DNA from: Clostridiales bacterium
GTDB lineage: Bacteria > Bacillota > Clostridia > Christensenellales > Aristaeellaceae
Length of the DNA: 64,000 nt
Assembly: GCA_012728815.1 (NCBI GenBank)
Contig: JAAYEI010000050.1
Location: forward strand, 1 to 64,000
Reading direction: 5' to 3'
Shown: piece after piece, positions 31,912 to 41,154 of the stretch
Position numbering within the stretch: the first letter of the stretch is position 1
Layout of the letters: every line of letters begins with the position of its first letter
Notes under the pieces: generated by a model
Told to the model about the DNA's origin: nothing
Seen by the model: only the letters and a program-made list of their open reading frames with translations
The model's database searches: none
Position numbers and translations under genes: made by a program

Positions 31912-33126
31912 ATGTCACGCAAAGAGGAGCCCGGCCGCTCGGCCAGGCTGTTGTTTATGGTGACCGCGCTGTTCTGGAGCGCCCAGTACAGCTACACCCA
32001 GTTCATCAACCCGGAGCTCTCCCGCATGGGCATGAACGCCGCCTTCATGGGCCTGGTCTCCGGCGCCTACGGGTTTACCCAGATGGTGCTGCGCATCCCC
32101 CTGGGGATCCTGGCGGACCGTGCCGGGCGCCAGAAACCCTTTGTGGTGGCGGGCAGCCTGCTGACCATGCTGGCCGGCCTGGGCTTTGTGCTGTTCTATA
32201 CCCCGGGCGGCTTCCTGCTCTCCCGGGGGCTGGCCGGGGTGGCATCCGCCTCCTGGGTGAGCTTCACTGTCCTGTACAGCAGCTATTTTGCCCACAGCGA
32301 AGGCCCCAGGCGCATCTCCCACCTGAACACCGCCAACATGGGCGGGCGGCTGGCCGGCTTTTTCCTGATCATCCTGATTGTGCCGCTGATGGGGCTGGTC
32401 GCCTCCTTCTGGTTCAGCGCGCTGTGCGGCGGCATCGGCCTGGTCATGAGCCTGGGCCTCAAGGAGCGCCCGCATGAGCGCCAGGGCATCAGCTGGCAGG
32501 TGCTGCTGCAGGTGTCCCGGGACAGGTACCTGATGGCCTGTTCCATCATGGGCATCCTCACCCAAGTCCTGGCCTTCAGCACCTACACCGGCTTCACGGT
32601 CAACGCGGCCAAGGCGCTGGGCGCACAGGACGCCAGGCTGACCTGGCTGAACATCGCGCTGCTGGTGCCCACGCTTGTGATGAACCTGCTGGTGACCACC
32701 CGGCTGCTGAGGATCATGTCCGGCCGGGCGCTGGTCATCGCCGGCTTTGTGGTGGCCGCCTTCTACTGCCTGCTGGTGCCGCTGGCCACCAGCCTGTGGC
32801 AGCTCTACCTCATCCAGATTCTGGGCGGCTTTGCCAGCTCCCTCACCTTCGCGGTGCTGATCGGGCAGAGCGTGCGGGACATCCCCCAGCACCTGCGCGC
32901 GGTGGCCATGGGCGTGTACCAGGCGGTGTATGGCATCGGCATGACGTTGGGCCCCATCCTGATGGGCCTGATGATTGACAACGCCGGCATGAAAACCGCC
33001 TTCTTTGTGATGGCCGGCGTCTCGCTGCTGTCCGCGGCGCTGGCCTACCCGCTGCTTGGCGCGCCGCCCCGGGCAATGGAGGAGCCGCCCCAGGCAATTG
33101 AGCAGCCCCCTCCAGCCGTGGTATAG
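31912..33126 (+). CDS. MFS family transporter
   Basis: 404 residues with about 12 membrane segments. The inter-helix loop GILADRAGRQKPF after segment 2 is the MFS signature (D/N-R-x-G-R). ATG 31912 has AAGGAGG upstream. The upstream in-frame ATG at 31876 overlaps the promoter region and is rejected. It is the first gene of a unit with SDR, kinase, 6-phosphogluconate dehydrogenase and LarA-like genes. A sugar acid or monosaccharide is a likely cargo. The C-terminal tail is proline-rich. Confidence 0.88.
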   Translation: MSRKEEPGRSARLLFMVTALFWSAQYSYTQFINPELSRMGMNAAFMGLVSGAYGFTQMVLRIPLGILADRAGRQKPFVVAGSLLTMLAGLGFVLFYTPGGFLLSRGLAGVASASWVSFTVLYSSYFAHSEGPRRISHLNTANMGGRLAGFFLIILIVPLMGLVASFWFSALCGGIGLVMSLGLKERPHERQGISWQVLLQVSRDRYLMACSIMGILTQVLAFSTYTGFTVNAAKALGAQDARLTWLNIALLVPTLVMNLLVTTRLLRIMSGRALVIAGFVVAAFYCLLVPLATSLWQLYLIQILGGFASSLTFAVLIGQSVRDIPQHLRAVAMGVYQAVYGIGMTLGPILMGLMIDNAGMKTAFFVMAGVSLLSAALAYPLLGAPPRAMEEPPQAIEQPPPAVV

Positions 33127-33155
33127 TGGGGGCAAGGACAACAATGGAGGCATGG

Positions 33156-33986
33156 GTGAACTTACCAATTTTACCGGACCTTGCCGGTCAGACCGCGGTG
33201 GTGACCGGGGGCAGCGGCGTGCTGGGCGCGGAGTTTGCCAAGGCGCTGTCCGCCTGCGGCGCCAAGGTGGCCATCCTGACCCGGCGGGAGGAGAGCGCCC
33301 GGGCGGTGCTGGCGCAGGTTGAGGGCGACGCCGCCTTCTTCCAGGCGGATGTGACCGACCAGACCTCCCTGCAGGCGGCCCGCCAGCAGGTGCTGGCGCG
33401 CTTTGGCCCACCCAGCATCCTCATCAATGGCGCGGGCGGCAACAGCCCCATGGCCACCACGGAGGATGAGCACTACCTGGCGACGGAAGGCGTGAAGGAC
33501 TTCTTTGAGCTGGATGCCCGGGGCCTGCGCCAGGTTTTTGACCTGAACTTCCACGGCGCGCTGCTGGCCACGCAGGTGTTTGCCCGGGACCTGATTGGCC
33601 AGCCCGGCGCCTGCGTTGTCAACATCTCCTCCATGAGCGCCTACCGGCCCCTGACCAAGATCCCCGCCTACTCTGGCGCCAAGGCGGCGCTGCAGAACCT
33701 GACCCAGTGGCTGGCCACCTATTTCGCGCCGGCCGGGTTGCGGGTGAATGCCATCGCCCCAGGTTTCTTCGTGACCAACCAGAACCGCGACATGCTGTAT
33801 GACGGGGCGGGCCAGCCCACCCCGCGCACAGAAAAAATCCTGCGCGCCACCCCCATGGGCCGCTTTGGCGAGCCGGAAGAGCTGCTGGGCACCCTGCTGT
33901 ACCTGGTCAGCCCGCAGGCCAGCGGCTTTGTGACCGGGGTGGTGATCCCGGTGGACGGCGGTTTCAGCGCCTACGCCGGCGTATGA
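33156..33986 (+). CDS. SDR family oxidoreductase, D-mannonate oxidoreductase (fructuronate reductase)-like
   Basis: 276 residues. The nucleotide loop is TGGSGVLG. The LINGAGGNSPMATTEDEH stretch with FFELDARGLRQVFDLNFHGALLATQVF matches the SDR group that reduces D-fructuronate to D-mannonate (YjmF/UxuB of Bacillus). The catalytic residues are Ser in ISSMSAY and Tyr-x3-Lys in YSGAKAA. GTG 33156 with GGAGG 5 bases upstream is chosen. GTG 33126 or ATG 33144 would add a non-conserved extension. It is coupled to the kinase downstream. No mannonate dehydratase gene is near. Confidence 0.82.
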   Translation: MNLPILPDLAGQTAVVTGGSGVLGAEFAKALSACGAKVAILTRREESARAVLAQVEGDAAFFQADVTDQTSLQAARQQVLARFGPPSILINGAGGNSPMATTEDEHYLATEGVKDFFELDARGLRQVFDLNFHGALLATQVFARDLIGQPGACVVNISSMSAYRPLTKIPAYSGAKAALQNLTQWLATYFAPAGLRVNAIAPGFFVTNQNRDMLYDGAGQPTPRTEKILRATPMGRFGEPEELLGTLLYLVSPQASGFVTGVVIPVDGGFSAYAGV

Positions 33987-34003
33987 AAGGAGAGCAACAC
34001 CTG

Positions 34004-35059
34004 ATGAAGTATGACCTGATCGCGCCCACCAGCATGGGCATCCGCCTGTGCCCCCTTGACCGGCAGCCGGTGGGGGTGGGCGGGCAATACAACATGACCG
34101 CCACCAGCGCTGAGAGCAACGTCCTGAACATCTCCGCCTCCCTGGGCCTGTCCGCCCACGCGCTGAGCGGCTTTGTGAAGGACAGCCCCATCGCCGCCTT
34201 CATCAAGGGGGAACTGCGCCGGCGCAACATCAGCTTTGAGGGGCCGGAGATGGACGCGGGCGGGCCCTGGGGCTACCGGCACCAGATTAACTTCGCCGAC
34301 GCCGGCTTTGGCCCGCGGGGCCCCCGGGTATACAACGACCGGGCGGGCGAGGCGGGGCGCGCGCTCAAGGCGGAGGATTTTGACCTAAAGCGCCTGTTTG
34401 AGCGGGACGGCGTGCGCATGATGCACCTGTCCGGCCTGTTTTTGGCGCTGTCGGAACAGACGGCGGCATTGTGCGTGAAGCTGGCCGAGCTGGCACAGGC
34501 CAACGGCACCCAGGTCAGCTTTGACCTCAACCATCGCGCCTCCTTCTGGACGGGGCGGGAAGCTGCGCTGCGGGAGGCCTTCACCCGCATCGCGGGGCTG
34601 AGCGACATCCTGATTGGTAACGAGGAGGACTACCAGCTGGCGCTGGGCATCCAGGGCCCGGAAGCGGGCGGGGAGCAGATCCACGACCAGATGGATGCCT
34701 TCAGGCAGATGATTGAGCAGGCGCGCCAGGCCTTCCCCAGGGCCCGTGTCTTCGCCACCACGCTGCGCCAGGTGATAGACGCCAACCGCCACCTCTGGGG
34801 CGCGCTGCTATTCAAGGATGGCCAGTGGCACACCGCCCCGCAGCGGGAAATCCAGGTGCTGGACCGCATCGGCGGGGGCGACGGCTTTGTGGGCGGGCTG
34901 CTCTACAGCCTGCTGCGCGGCTTTGAGGGCGAGAAATGCCTGCAGTTCGCCTGGGCCACCGGCGCGCTGGCGGTGACCATGCTGGAGGATTATGCCAGCC
35001 CCGTGGATGAGGCGCAGGTGATGGCGGTGTGGGCCGGCAACGCGCGCGTACTGAGATAA
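34004..35059 (+). CDS. PfkB family carbohydrate kinase
   Basis: 351 residues. The C-terminal catalytic motif is DRIGGGDGFVGGLLY (Asp is the base, in place of the usual GAGD). FDLNHRASFW and ILIGNEEDY are typical of 2-keto-3-deoxygluconate kinase-like members. The N-terminus is unusual, with LDRQPVGVGGQYNMTATSAESNVLNIS where the family has a simple GG..N substrate loop. ATG 34004 follows AAAGGAGAG. ATG 33983 is a weaker alternative. Neighbours suggest a sugar acid (KDG or gluconate) as substrate. Confidence 0.85.
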   Translation: MKYDLIAPTSMGIRLCPLDRQPVGVGGQYNMTATSAESNVLNISASLGLSAHALSGFVKDSPIAAFIKGELRRRNISFEGPEMDAGGPWGYRHQINFADAGFGPRGPRVYNDRAGEAGRALKAEDFDLKRLFERDGVRMMHLSGLFLALSEQTAALCVKLAELAQANGTQVSFDLNHRASFWTGREAALREAFTRIAGLSDILIGNEEDYQLALGIQGPEAGGEQIHDQMDAFRQMIEQARQAFPRARVFATTLRQVIDANRHLWGALLFKDGQWHTAPQREIQVLDRIGGGDGFVGGLLYSLLRGFEGEKCLQFAWATGALAVTMLEDYASPVDEAQVMAVWAGNARVLR

Positions 35060-35080
35060 ACAGCCAAGGAGGGAAGAAAC

Positions 35081-36529
35081 GTGGGCAAAGCGGACATCGG
35101 TGTAATCGGCCTGGCCGTGATGGGCGAAAACCTGGTGATGAACATGGAAAGCAAGGGCTTTACCGTGGCGGTGTTCAACCGCACGGTGAGCCGCGTCCGG
35201 GAGTTTGTGGAGGGCCGCGCCAAAGGCCTGAACATCCTGGGCGCGGGGACGCTGGCGGAGTTTGTGGGGCTGCTCAAGAAGCCGCGCAAGGTGCTGCTGA
35301 TGGTCAAAGCCGGGCAGCCGGTGGATGATTTCATCAACCTGCTGCTCCCCCACTTGGAAACCGGCGACATCATCATGGACGGCGGCAACAGCCACTACCC
35401 GGACACCGCCAGGCGGGTGGCCTATGTGGAAAGCCGGGGGCTGAAGTACATCGGCACCGGGGTTTCCGGCGGTGAGGAAGGGGCGCTCATGGGGCCCAGC
35501 ATCATGCCCGGTGGCAGCCCGGGGGCCTGGGAGCACGTCAAGCCCATTTTGCAGGCCATTGCCGCCCAGGTGGATGGCCAGCCCTGCTGTGACTGGGTGG
35601 GCGAGGGCGGCGCCGGGCACTTTGTGAAGATGGTGCACAACGGCATTGAGTATGGCGACATGCAGCTCATCAGCGAGGTGTACCACATGATGCGCGAGGT
35701 GCTGGGCATGACGCCCGACGAGATGGCGGAGGTGTTCGCGGACTGGAACCGGGGGGAGCTGGAAAGCTACCTGGTGGAGATTACCGCGGACATCCTGCGG
35801 GTCAAGGATGAGGACGGCAGCCCGCTCATTGACAACATCCTGGATGCAGCCGGGCAGAAGGGCACCGGCAAGTGGACCGCCCAGAACGCGCTGGAGGAAG
35901 GCGTGCCGCTGACCCTGATCACCGAGGCAGTCTTTGCCCGCGCGCTTTCCAGCGACAAGGAAGGCCGGGTGGCCGCCTCAAAGGTGCTCAGCTATCAGGG
36001 AAACGCGCGGGCGCCGGAGCGCGCCCGGCTGATCGACCAGCTGCGCCAGGCGCTGTACGCCGCCAAGATTGTGTCCTATACCCAGGGCTACATGCTCATG
36101 CGCGCGGCCGCCGGCACCTACCAGTGGAACCTGAACTACGGCGGCATCGCCATGATGTGGCGGGGCGGCTGCATCATCCGCAGCGCCTTCCTGGGCAAAA
36201 TCAAGGAGGCCTTTGACAAGAACCCGCAGCTGGAAAACCTGATGCTGGACGCCTTCTTCACAAACGCGGTGCAGCAGGCCCAGCACGCCTGGCGCAAGGT
36301 GTGCGCCACCGCCTTGCTGCACGGCATCCCCGCCCCCGCGCTGACCTCGGGCCTGGCCTTCTTTGACGGCATCCGCACCGCGTGCCTGTCGGCCAACATG
36401 CTGCAGGCCCAGCGGGACTATTTCGGTGCCCACACCTACGAGCGGGTGGACCGGCCCCGGGGCGAGTGGTTCCACACCAACTGGACGGGCAAGGGCGGCA
36501 GCACCGCCTCCTCCACCTACAATGCATAA
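35081..36529 (+). CDS. gnd: 6-phosphogluconate dehydrogenase, decarboxylating
   Basis: 482 residues, the size of the long NADP-dependent form. Seen in order: GLAVMGENLVMNMESKGF (Rossmann loop), GGNSHYPDT, GVSGGEEGALMGPSIMPGG, FVKMVHNGIEYGDMQLI with the catalytic Lys and the NGIEYGDMQ signature, and a C-terminal DYFGAHTYERVDRPRGEWFHTNW. It converts 6-phosphogluconate to ribulose 5-phosphate. GTG start after CCAAGGAGGG. The stop overlaps the LarA-like gene by 8 bases, which ties the two functions together. No zwf or gluconolactonase gene is near. Confidence 0.96.
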   Translation: MGKADIGVIGLAVMGENLVMNMESKGFTVAVFNRTVSRVREFVEGRAKGLNILGAGTLAEFVGLLKKPRKVLLMVKAGQPVDDFINLLLPHLETGDIIMDGGNSHYPDTARRVAYVESRGLKYIGTGVSGGEEGALMGPSIMPGGSPGAWEHVKPILQAIAAQVDGQPCCDWVGEGGAGHFVKMVHNGIEYGDMQLISEVYHMMREVLGMTPDEMAEVFADWNRGELESYLVEITADILRVKDEDGSPLIDNILDAAGQKGTGKWTAQNALEEGVPLTLITEAVFARALSSDKEGRVAASKVLSYQGNARAPERARLIDQLRQALYAAKIVSYTQGYMLMRAAAGTYQWNLNYGGIAMMWRGGCIIRSAFLGKIKEAFDKNPQLENLMLDAFFTNAVQQAQHAWRKVCATALLHGIPAPALTSGLAFFDGIRTACLSANMLQAQRDYFGAHTYERVDRPRGEWFHTNWTGKGGSTASSTYNA

Positions 36530-37799
36530 GCTGAGCGGCCTGCGCCCGCAAGCCCTGTACGCGCCGGTGGCGGGCGGCCTGACAGACAGCCAGGTGGACG
36601 GCGCGCTCAAAGCCGCCTTGACAGGGCTGAAGCCCGGGCTGCGCCGGGTGCTGCTGGTGCCGCCGGACGCCACCCGTCCCCACGCCAAGGCCGGGCTGAT
36701 CACCCAGCTGCTGTACAGGTGGCTCAGCCCTGGCTGTCAGGTAGACATCCTGCCCGCCCTGGGCACCCATGTGCCGCTGAATGAGCAGGCCTGGCGCGCG
36801 ATGTTCCCGGTTATCCCGTTTGAGCGCATGCTGGTGCACGACTGGCGGCACGAGGTGGTCCAGGTGGGCCTGGTGCCCGGCGGCCTGGTGTCAGAGCTGT
36901 CAAACGGGCTGATGGCGGATGACATCCCGGTGCAGGTCAGCCGCCATGTGCTCAACCCCGCCTATGACCTGATCATCAGCATCGGCCAGGTGGTGCCCCA
37001 TGAGGTGGTCGGCATGGCCAACCACAGCAAGAACATCTTCATCGGCTGCGGGGGCGCGGGCGTCATCAACGCCACCCACATGCTGGGCGCGGTCTGCGGC
37101 ATCGAGACCATCTTGGGCCGGGACCGCAACCCGGTGCGCGCGGTGCTGGATTACATGGCGCAAGAATTCGCGGCGAAGCTGCCCCTGTGCTATGCCCTCA
37201 CCGTGACCACCGCCCAGGCGGAGGAGGTGTGCCTGCACGGGCTGTTCATCAACAGCGAACGCCGCGCCTTTGAGCAGGCGGTGGCCCTGTCCAGGGAGAA
37301 GAACATCACGCGCCTCAAGCGCCCTATCCCGACCTGTGTGGTGACGCTGGACGAAATGGAGTTCCAGTCCACCTGGCTGGGCAACAAGGCCATCTACCGC
37401 ACCCGCATGGCCATGCAGGACGGCGGGGAACTGATCATCCTGGCGCCGGGCGTGCGTCGCTTTGGGGAGGACGGGGCTGTGGACGCCCTGATACGCAAAT
37501 ACGGCTACCGGGGACGGGATGCCATCCTGCAAGCAGTGGCGGACCAGGCCGACCTGCGCGGCAACCTGTCCGCCGCAGCCCACCTGATCCTTAGCTCCAG
37601 CGAAGGGCGTTTCCGCGTCACCTACTGCACCCGGCACCTGAGCCGCGCGGAGGTGGAAGGCGTGGGCTATTCCTGGCAGAACTATGAGGAGGCAGCGGGG
37701 CAGTACGGCGGGTTGCAGCCAGGCTTAAACCTGCTGGACGATGGCAGGGAAGTGTACTTTATCCGCTACCCGGCCCTGGGGTTGTGGATGCTGGGCTGA
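36522..37799 (+). CDS. LarA family (DUF2088) nickel-pincer racemase/epimerase, candidate aldonate 2-epimerase
   Basis: 425 residues. The residues that bind the nickel-pincer nucleotide in lactate racemase are present at the right spacing: Asp49 and Arg52 (PPDATRP), His83 (GTHVP), His160, Lys170 ten residues later and His186 sixteen after that. Lys170 would be the covalent anchor. The GG normally preceding the lysine is NH here (MANHSKNIF). The family includes racemases and epimerases of alpha-hydroxy acids, including gluconate 2-epimerase as I recall. Overlap with gnd and the nearby mannonate-type reductase favour mannonate/gluconate epimerisation. LarB, LarC and LarE are not in this window. 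Confidence 0.8.
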   Translation: MHKLSGLRPQALYAPVAGGLTDSQVDGALKAALTGLKPGLRRVLLVPPDATRPHAKAGLITQLLYRWLSPGCQVDILPALGTHVPLNEQAWRAMFPVIPFERMLVHDWRHEVVQVGLVPGGLVSELSNGLMADDIPVQVSRHVLNPAYDLIISIGQVVPHEVVGMANHSKNIFIGCGGAGVINATHMLGAVCGIETILGRDRNPVRAVLDYMAQEFAAKLPLCYALTVTTAQAEEVCLHGLFINSERRAFEQAVALSREKNITRLKRPIPTCVVTLDEMEFQSTWLGNKAIYRTRMAMQDGGELIILAPGVRRFGEDGAVDALIRKYGYRGRDAILQAVADQADLRGNLSAAAHLILSSSEGRFRVTYCTRHLSRAEVEGVGYSWQNYEEAAGQYGGLQPGLNLLDDGREVYFIRYPALGLWMLG

Positions 37800-37834
37800 C
37801 GCCCTTCCCCTGCGCGCCATCGCGCCGGGTCTGG

Positions 37835-37858
37835 TGCCCCGCCTGTCCTGGCGGGGCA
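37835..37858 (+). terminator. Hairpin after the LarA-like gene
   Basis: TGCCCCGC pairs with GCGGGGCA around an 8-base loop. The T-run (GGGTTTTG) comes about 10 bases later, so termination is uncertain. Confidence 0.4.
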
Positions 37859-37966
37859 TCTGGCACGGGTTTTGATACCATCTCAGGTCCCCTGTCTTCA
37901 AGCTGAGAATCATCACGCAACAGTATAAGTGCATTCTGTCTTATCCACAGCAACAAAGGAGGACAC

Positions 37967-39139
37967 ATGGCAGGACGGGTCTACCTGAAACCCACCAAGG
38001 AGGCGCGGGTGCTGGCCGGCCACCCCTGGGTGTTCGCCAGCGACATTGACCGGGCTGAACGCGGGGTGCAGGACGGCGATGTGGTCAGTGTGGTGGCCGC
38101 GCGCGGGCGGCCTTTGGGGCAGGCGGTGTACAATGCCCGCTCCCAGATCACCCTGCGCATGCTGACCACGGGCGAGGAGCAGGTGGACAGCGCCTTCATC
38201 CACCAGCGGGTGGCCCAGGCCATCCAACTGCGCCGCCAGCTGGGCTTGCTGGGGGCCTGCCGCCTGATCAACGCCGAGAGTGACAGGCTGCCGGCCGTGG
38301 TTGTGGACATGTTTGCAGACGTTTTGAGCGTGCAGATCCTGTCCCTGGGCATGGCGCGCTTTGAGCAGGACCTTGTGGACGTGCTGGTCAGGGAGCTGGC
38401 CCCCCAGGGCATCTGGGCCCGCAACGATGTGCCGGTGCGGGCGCTGGAGGGCATGGCGCAGGCCACCGGCCTGCTGTATGGCCAGGTGCCTGATACGGTA
38501 GAGATACAGGAGAATGGCTTGCGCATGCTGGTGGACGTAAAACATGGGCAGAAGACCGGCTATTTCCTGGACCAGCGGGAAAACCGCGCCGCCCTGGCCT
38601 CCTACGCCAAGGGGGCACGGATGCTGGACATCTGCACCCATACCGGTTCCTTTGCCCTGCACGCCGCCATGTATGGCGCAAGGGAGGTGACCGGGGTGGA
38701 CCTGTCCGGCCAGGCGCTGGGCACCGCCTATGAAAACGCGAGGCTGAACAGCTTCAGCCAGGTCAATTTTGTGATGGCCAACGCCTTTGACTATTTGCGC
38801 GAGCAGTCCGACCGCGGGGAGCAATATGACCTGATCGTGCTGGACCCGCCCGCCTTCGCCAAGAACCGCGCCAGCCTGCCTGGCGCCACTAAGGGCTACA
38901 AGGAAATCAACCTGCGCGCCATGAAGATGCTTGCGGACGGCGGCATCCTGGTCAGCTGCTCCTGCTCGCAGAACATGCTGCCTGACCGCTTCCGCGACAC
39001 CGTGCAGGAAGCCGCCCGGGACGCGCGGGTGGGCCTGCAGCTGCTGGAGTGGCGCGGGGCCGGGCGCGACCACCCCAGCCTGCCCGCGGCGGCGGAGACC
39101 AACTACCTCAAGTGCGGCATCTTCCGGGTGCTGCGCTGA
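37967..39139 (+). CDS. Class I SAM-dependent rRNA methyltransferase (RlmI-like)
   Basis: 390 residues. The N-terminal PUA domain starts VYLKPTKEARVLAGHPWVFASDI. It is followed by a middle domain and a Rossmann methyltransferase with DVKHGQKTGYFLDQRENR, LDICTHTGSFALHAA (SAM loop), VDLSG and LDPPAFAKNR. CSCSQNM carries the catalytic cysteine region of 5-methylcytosine enzymes. It likely makes m5C in 23S rRNA. ATG 37967 has AAAGGAGG upstream and sits about 170 bases after the LarA-like gene, so it is a separate unit. Confidence 0.9.
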   Translation: MAGRVYLKPTKEARVLAGHPWVFASDIDRAERGVQDGDVVSVVAARGRPLGQAVYNARSQITLRMLTTGEEQVDSAFIHQRVAQAIQLRRQLGLLGACRLINAESDRLPAVVVDMFADVLSVQILSLGMARFEQDLVDVLVRELAPQGIWARNDVPVRALEGMAQATGLLYGQVPDTVEIQENGLRMLVDVKHGQKTGYFLDQRENRAALASYAKGARMLDICTHTGSFALHAAMYGAREVTGVDLSGQALGTAYENARLNSFSQVNFVMANAFDYLREQSDRGEQYDLIVLDPPAFAKNRASLPGATKGYKEINLRAMKMLADGGILVSCSCSQNMLPDRFRDTVQEAARDARVGLQLLEWRGAGRDHPSLPAAAETNYLKCGIFRVLR

Positions 39140-39248
39140 GAAGCGTCTTCACAAACGCAGCAAGAGACAGCGCCCGCGCGGCGCAACCCGCCCTAGCTTC
39201 TAAACCAGGTCAACCATGGCATACAAGACCCCACCCCCCCTGCGCGCC

Positions 39249-39277
39249 TTGCCGGGGCCCGCTTTCCTATGTATAAT
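39249..39277 (+). promoter_or_regulatory. Promoter of glnS
   Basis: -35 TTGCCG (39249-39254), 17-base spacer, consensus -10 TATAAT (39272-39277), 29 bases before the ATG. Confidence 0.75.
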
Positions 39278-39306
39278 ACGGGCATCAGAGGAAGGGCGGG
39301 CTTTGC

Positions 39307-41007
39307 ATGAGCGTTGAGCGGGAAAAATCCAATTTTATCTGGGACATCATTGACCAGGAATTGAAGGAAGGCCGGGTGGAGCGGGTTCACACGCGCTTCC
39401 CGCCGGAGCCCAACGGCTACCTGCACATCGGGCACTGCAAGGCCCTGGTGGCCGATTTTGCCACTGCTGAGCGTTACGGCGGCCTGTGCAACCTGCGCTT
39501 TGATGACACCAACCCGGAAAAAGAAGAGACCGAGTATGTGGATGGCATCATGGAGGACATCCGCTGGCTGGGCTTTGAATGGAACGGCGGGCTGTATTTT
39601 GCCAGCGATTATTACCAGCAGTGCTATGACATCGCCGAGGACTTCATCAAGCGCGGCTTGGCCTATGTGGACGAGCTGAGCCAGGAGCAGATCCGCGAGT
39701 ACCGCGGCAGCCTGACCCAGCCCGGCCGCAACAGCCCCTTCCGCGACCGCCCGGCAGAGGAGAGCCTGGACCTTTTCCGCCGCATGCGCGCCGGGGAGTT
39801 CCCCGAGGGCAGCTATGTGCTGCGCAGCAAGATTGACATGGCCTCGCCCAACATCAACATGCGCGACCCGGTCATGTACCGCATCCTGTATAAAGAGCAC
39901 CACCGCACCGGCAATGACTGGTGCATCTACCCGATGTACGACTTCTCCCACCCCCTGGGCGACGCCATTGAGGGCATCACCCACAGCCTGTGCTCCCTGG
40001 AGTATGAGGACCACCGCCCCCTGTATGACTGGGCGGTGGAAAACGCGGGCTTCCGGGAGAAGCACAAGGACAAGCACGGCTACAACACCTATGGCCCCAG
40101 GCAGATTGAGTTTGCCCGGCTCAACCTCACCCGCACGGTGATGAGCAAGCGCCACCTGCGCACGCTGGTGGAGGGCGGCCATGTCTCCGGCTGGGATGAC
40201 CCCCGCATGCCCACCCTGGTTGGCATGCGCCGGCGCGGTTACACCCCCGAGGCCATCCGCGACTTCATTGACCGGGTGGGCCTTGCCAAGGCGGACAGCG
40301 TGGTGGACCTGGGCCTGCTGGAATTCTGCGTGCGCAACGACCTGGGCGCCCGCGTGCCGCGGGTGATGGCGGTGCTCAAGCCGCTGCGGGTGGTGCTGAG
40401 CAACTGGCCGGAAGGCAAAACCGATGAACTGGAGCATGAAAACCATCCAGACCACCCTGAGTTTGGCAGCCGCAAGGTGGCCCTTGGCCGGGAGATCTTC
40501 ATCGAGCAGGATGACTTCATGGAAGACCCCCCCGGCAGATTCTTCCGCCTCAAACCCGGCGGCGAGGTGCGCCTGAAGGGCGCCTACATCATCAAGTGCG
40601 AGGACGTCATCAAGAACGATCAGGGCGGCATTGACCACCTTGTCTGCTCCGTGGACCTGGACAGCCGCAGCGGCAGCCCCGGCGCCGCGCGCAAGGTGAA
40701 GGGCACCCTGCACTGGGTGAATGCTGACACCGCGCTGCCCTTTGTGGGCCGGCTGTATGAGCCGCTGCTGGCAAACCCCGATGACCTGGACGATGAAAGC
40801 GACAGGAAGGATTTTGTCGCCCGCCTGAACCCCAACAGCCTCACCACCGTGCACGGCCTGATGGAGCCCAGCCTGGCTGACGCCCAGGTGGGGGACACGT
40901 TCCAGTTCCTGCGCAACGGCTACTTCTGCAAGGACCGGGACTCCACCCCTGAGCTGCCCGTGTTCAACCTGGTGGTGGGCCTGAAGGACAGCTACAGGCC
41001 GCAGTAG
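39307..41007 (+). CDS. glnS: Glutaminyl-tRNA synthetase
   Basis: 566 residues. The class I HIGH motif is in FPPEPNGYLHIGHCKA and the KMSKS-like loop is VMSKRHL. RFDDTNPEKE and the C-terminal anticodon-binding barrels (FFRLKPGGEVRLKGAY) distinguish GlnRS from GluRS. It charges tRNA-Gln directly. Many Firmicutes instead use GluRS with GatCAB. Having GlnRS directly before gltX suggests that this lineage separates the two aminoacylations. The ATG follows GAGGAAGG. Confidence 0.95.
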   Translation: MSVEREKSNFIWDIIDQELKEGRVERVHTRFPPEPNGYLHIGHCKALVADFATAERYGGLCNLRFDDTNPEKEETEYVDGIMEDIRWLGFEWNGGLYFASDYYQQCYDIAEDFIKRGLAYVDELSQEQIREYRGSLTQPGRNSPFRDRPAEESLDLFRRMRAGEFPEGSYVLRSKIDMASPNINMRDPVMYRILYKEHHRTGNDWCIYPMYDFSHPLGDAIEGITHSLCSLEYEDHRPLYDWAVENAGFREKHKDKHGYNTYGPRQIEFARLNLTRTVMSKRHLRTLVEGGHVSGWDDPRMPTLVGMRRRGYTPEAIRDFIDRVGLAKADSVVDLGLLEFCVRNDLGARVPRVMAVLKPLRVVLSNWPEGKTDELEHENHPDHPEFGSRKVALGREIFIEQDDFMEDPPGRFFRLKPGGEVRLKGAYIIKCEDVIKNDQGGIDHLVCSVDLDSRSGSPGAARKVKGTLHWVNADTALPFVGRLYEPLLANPDDLDDESDRKDFVARLNPNSLTTVHGLMEPSLADAQVGDTFQFLRNGYFCKDRDSTPELPVFNLVVGLKDSYRPQ

Positions 41008-41154
41008 GACAGGGATGCCAAAGGGCCGGCTCCCTGGGAACCTTTTGACAATCATAGGGTTCCGTCCCGTTCAAAGAGCTTTCATTATTTCCTTTGGTTG
41101 ATACCAGAGTGATGCCGGCGGGCGTTGATTGCGCGCCGGCAGCAAAGGAGCGCC

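Noticed and set aside
41008..41154. T-box leader before gltX
   Set aside because: No specifier loop, T-box sequence or antiterminator pair could be found in the 147 bases. Only a simple hairpin next to the ribosome-binding site is visible.
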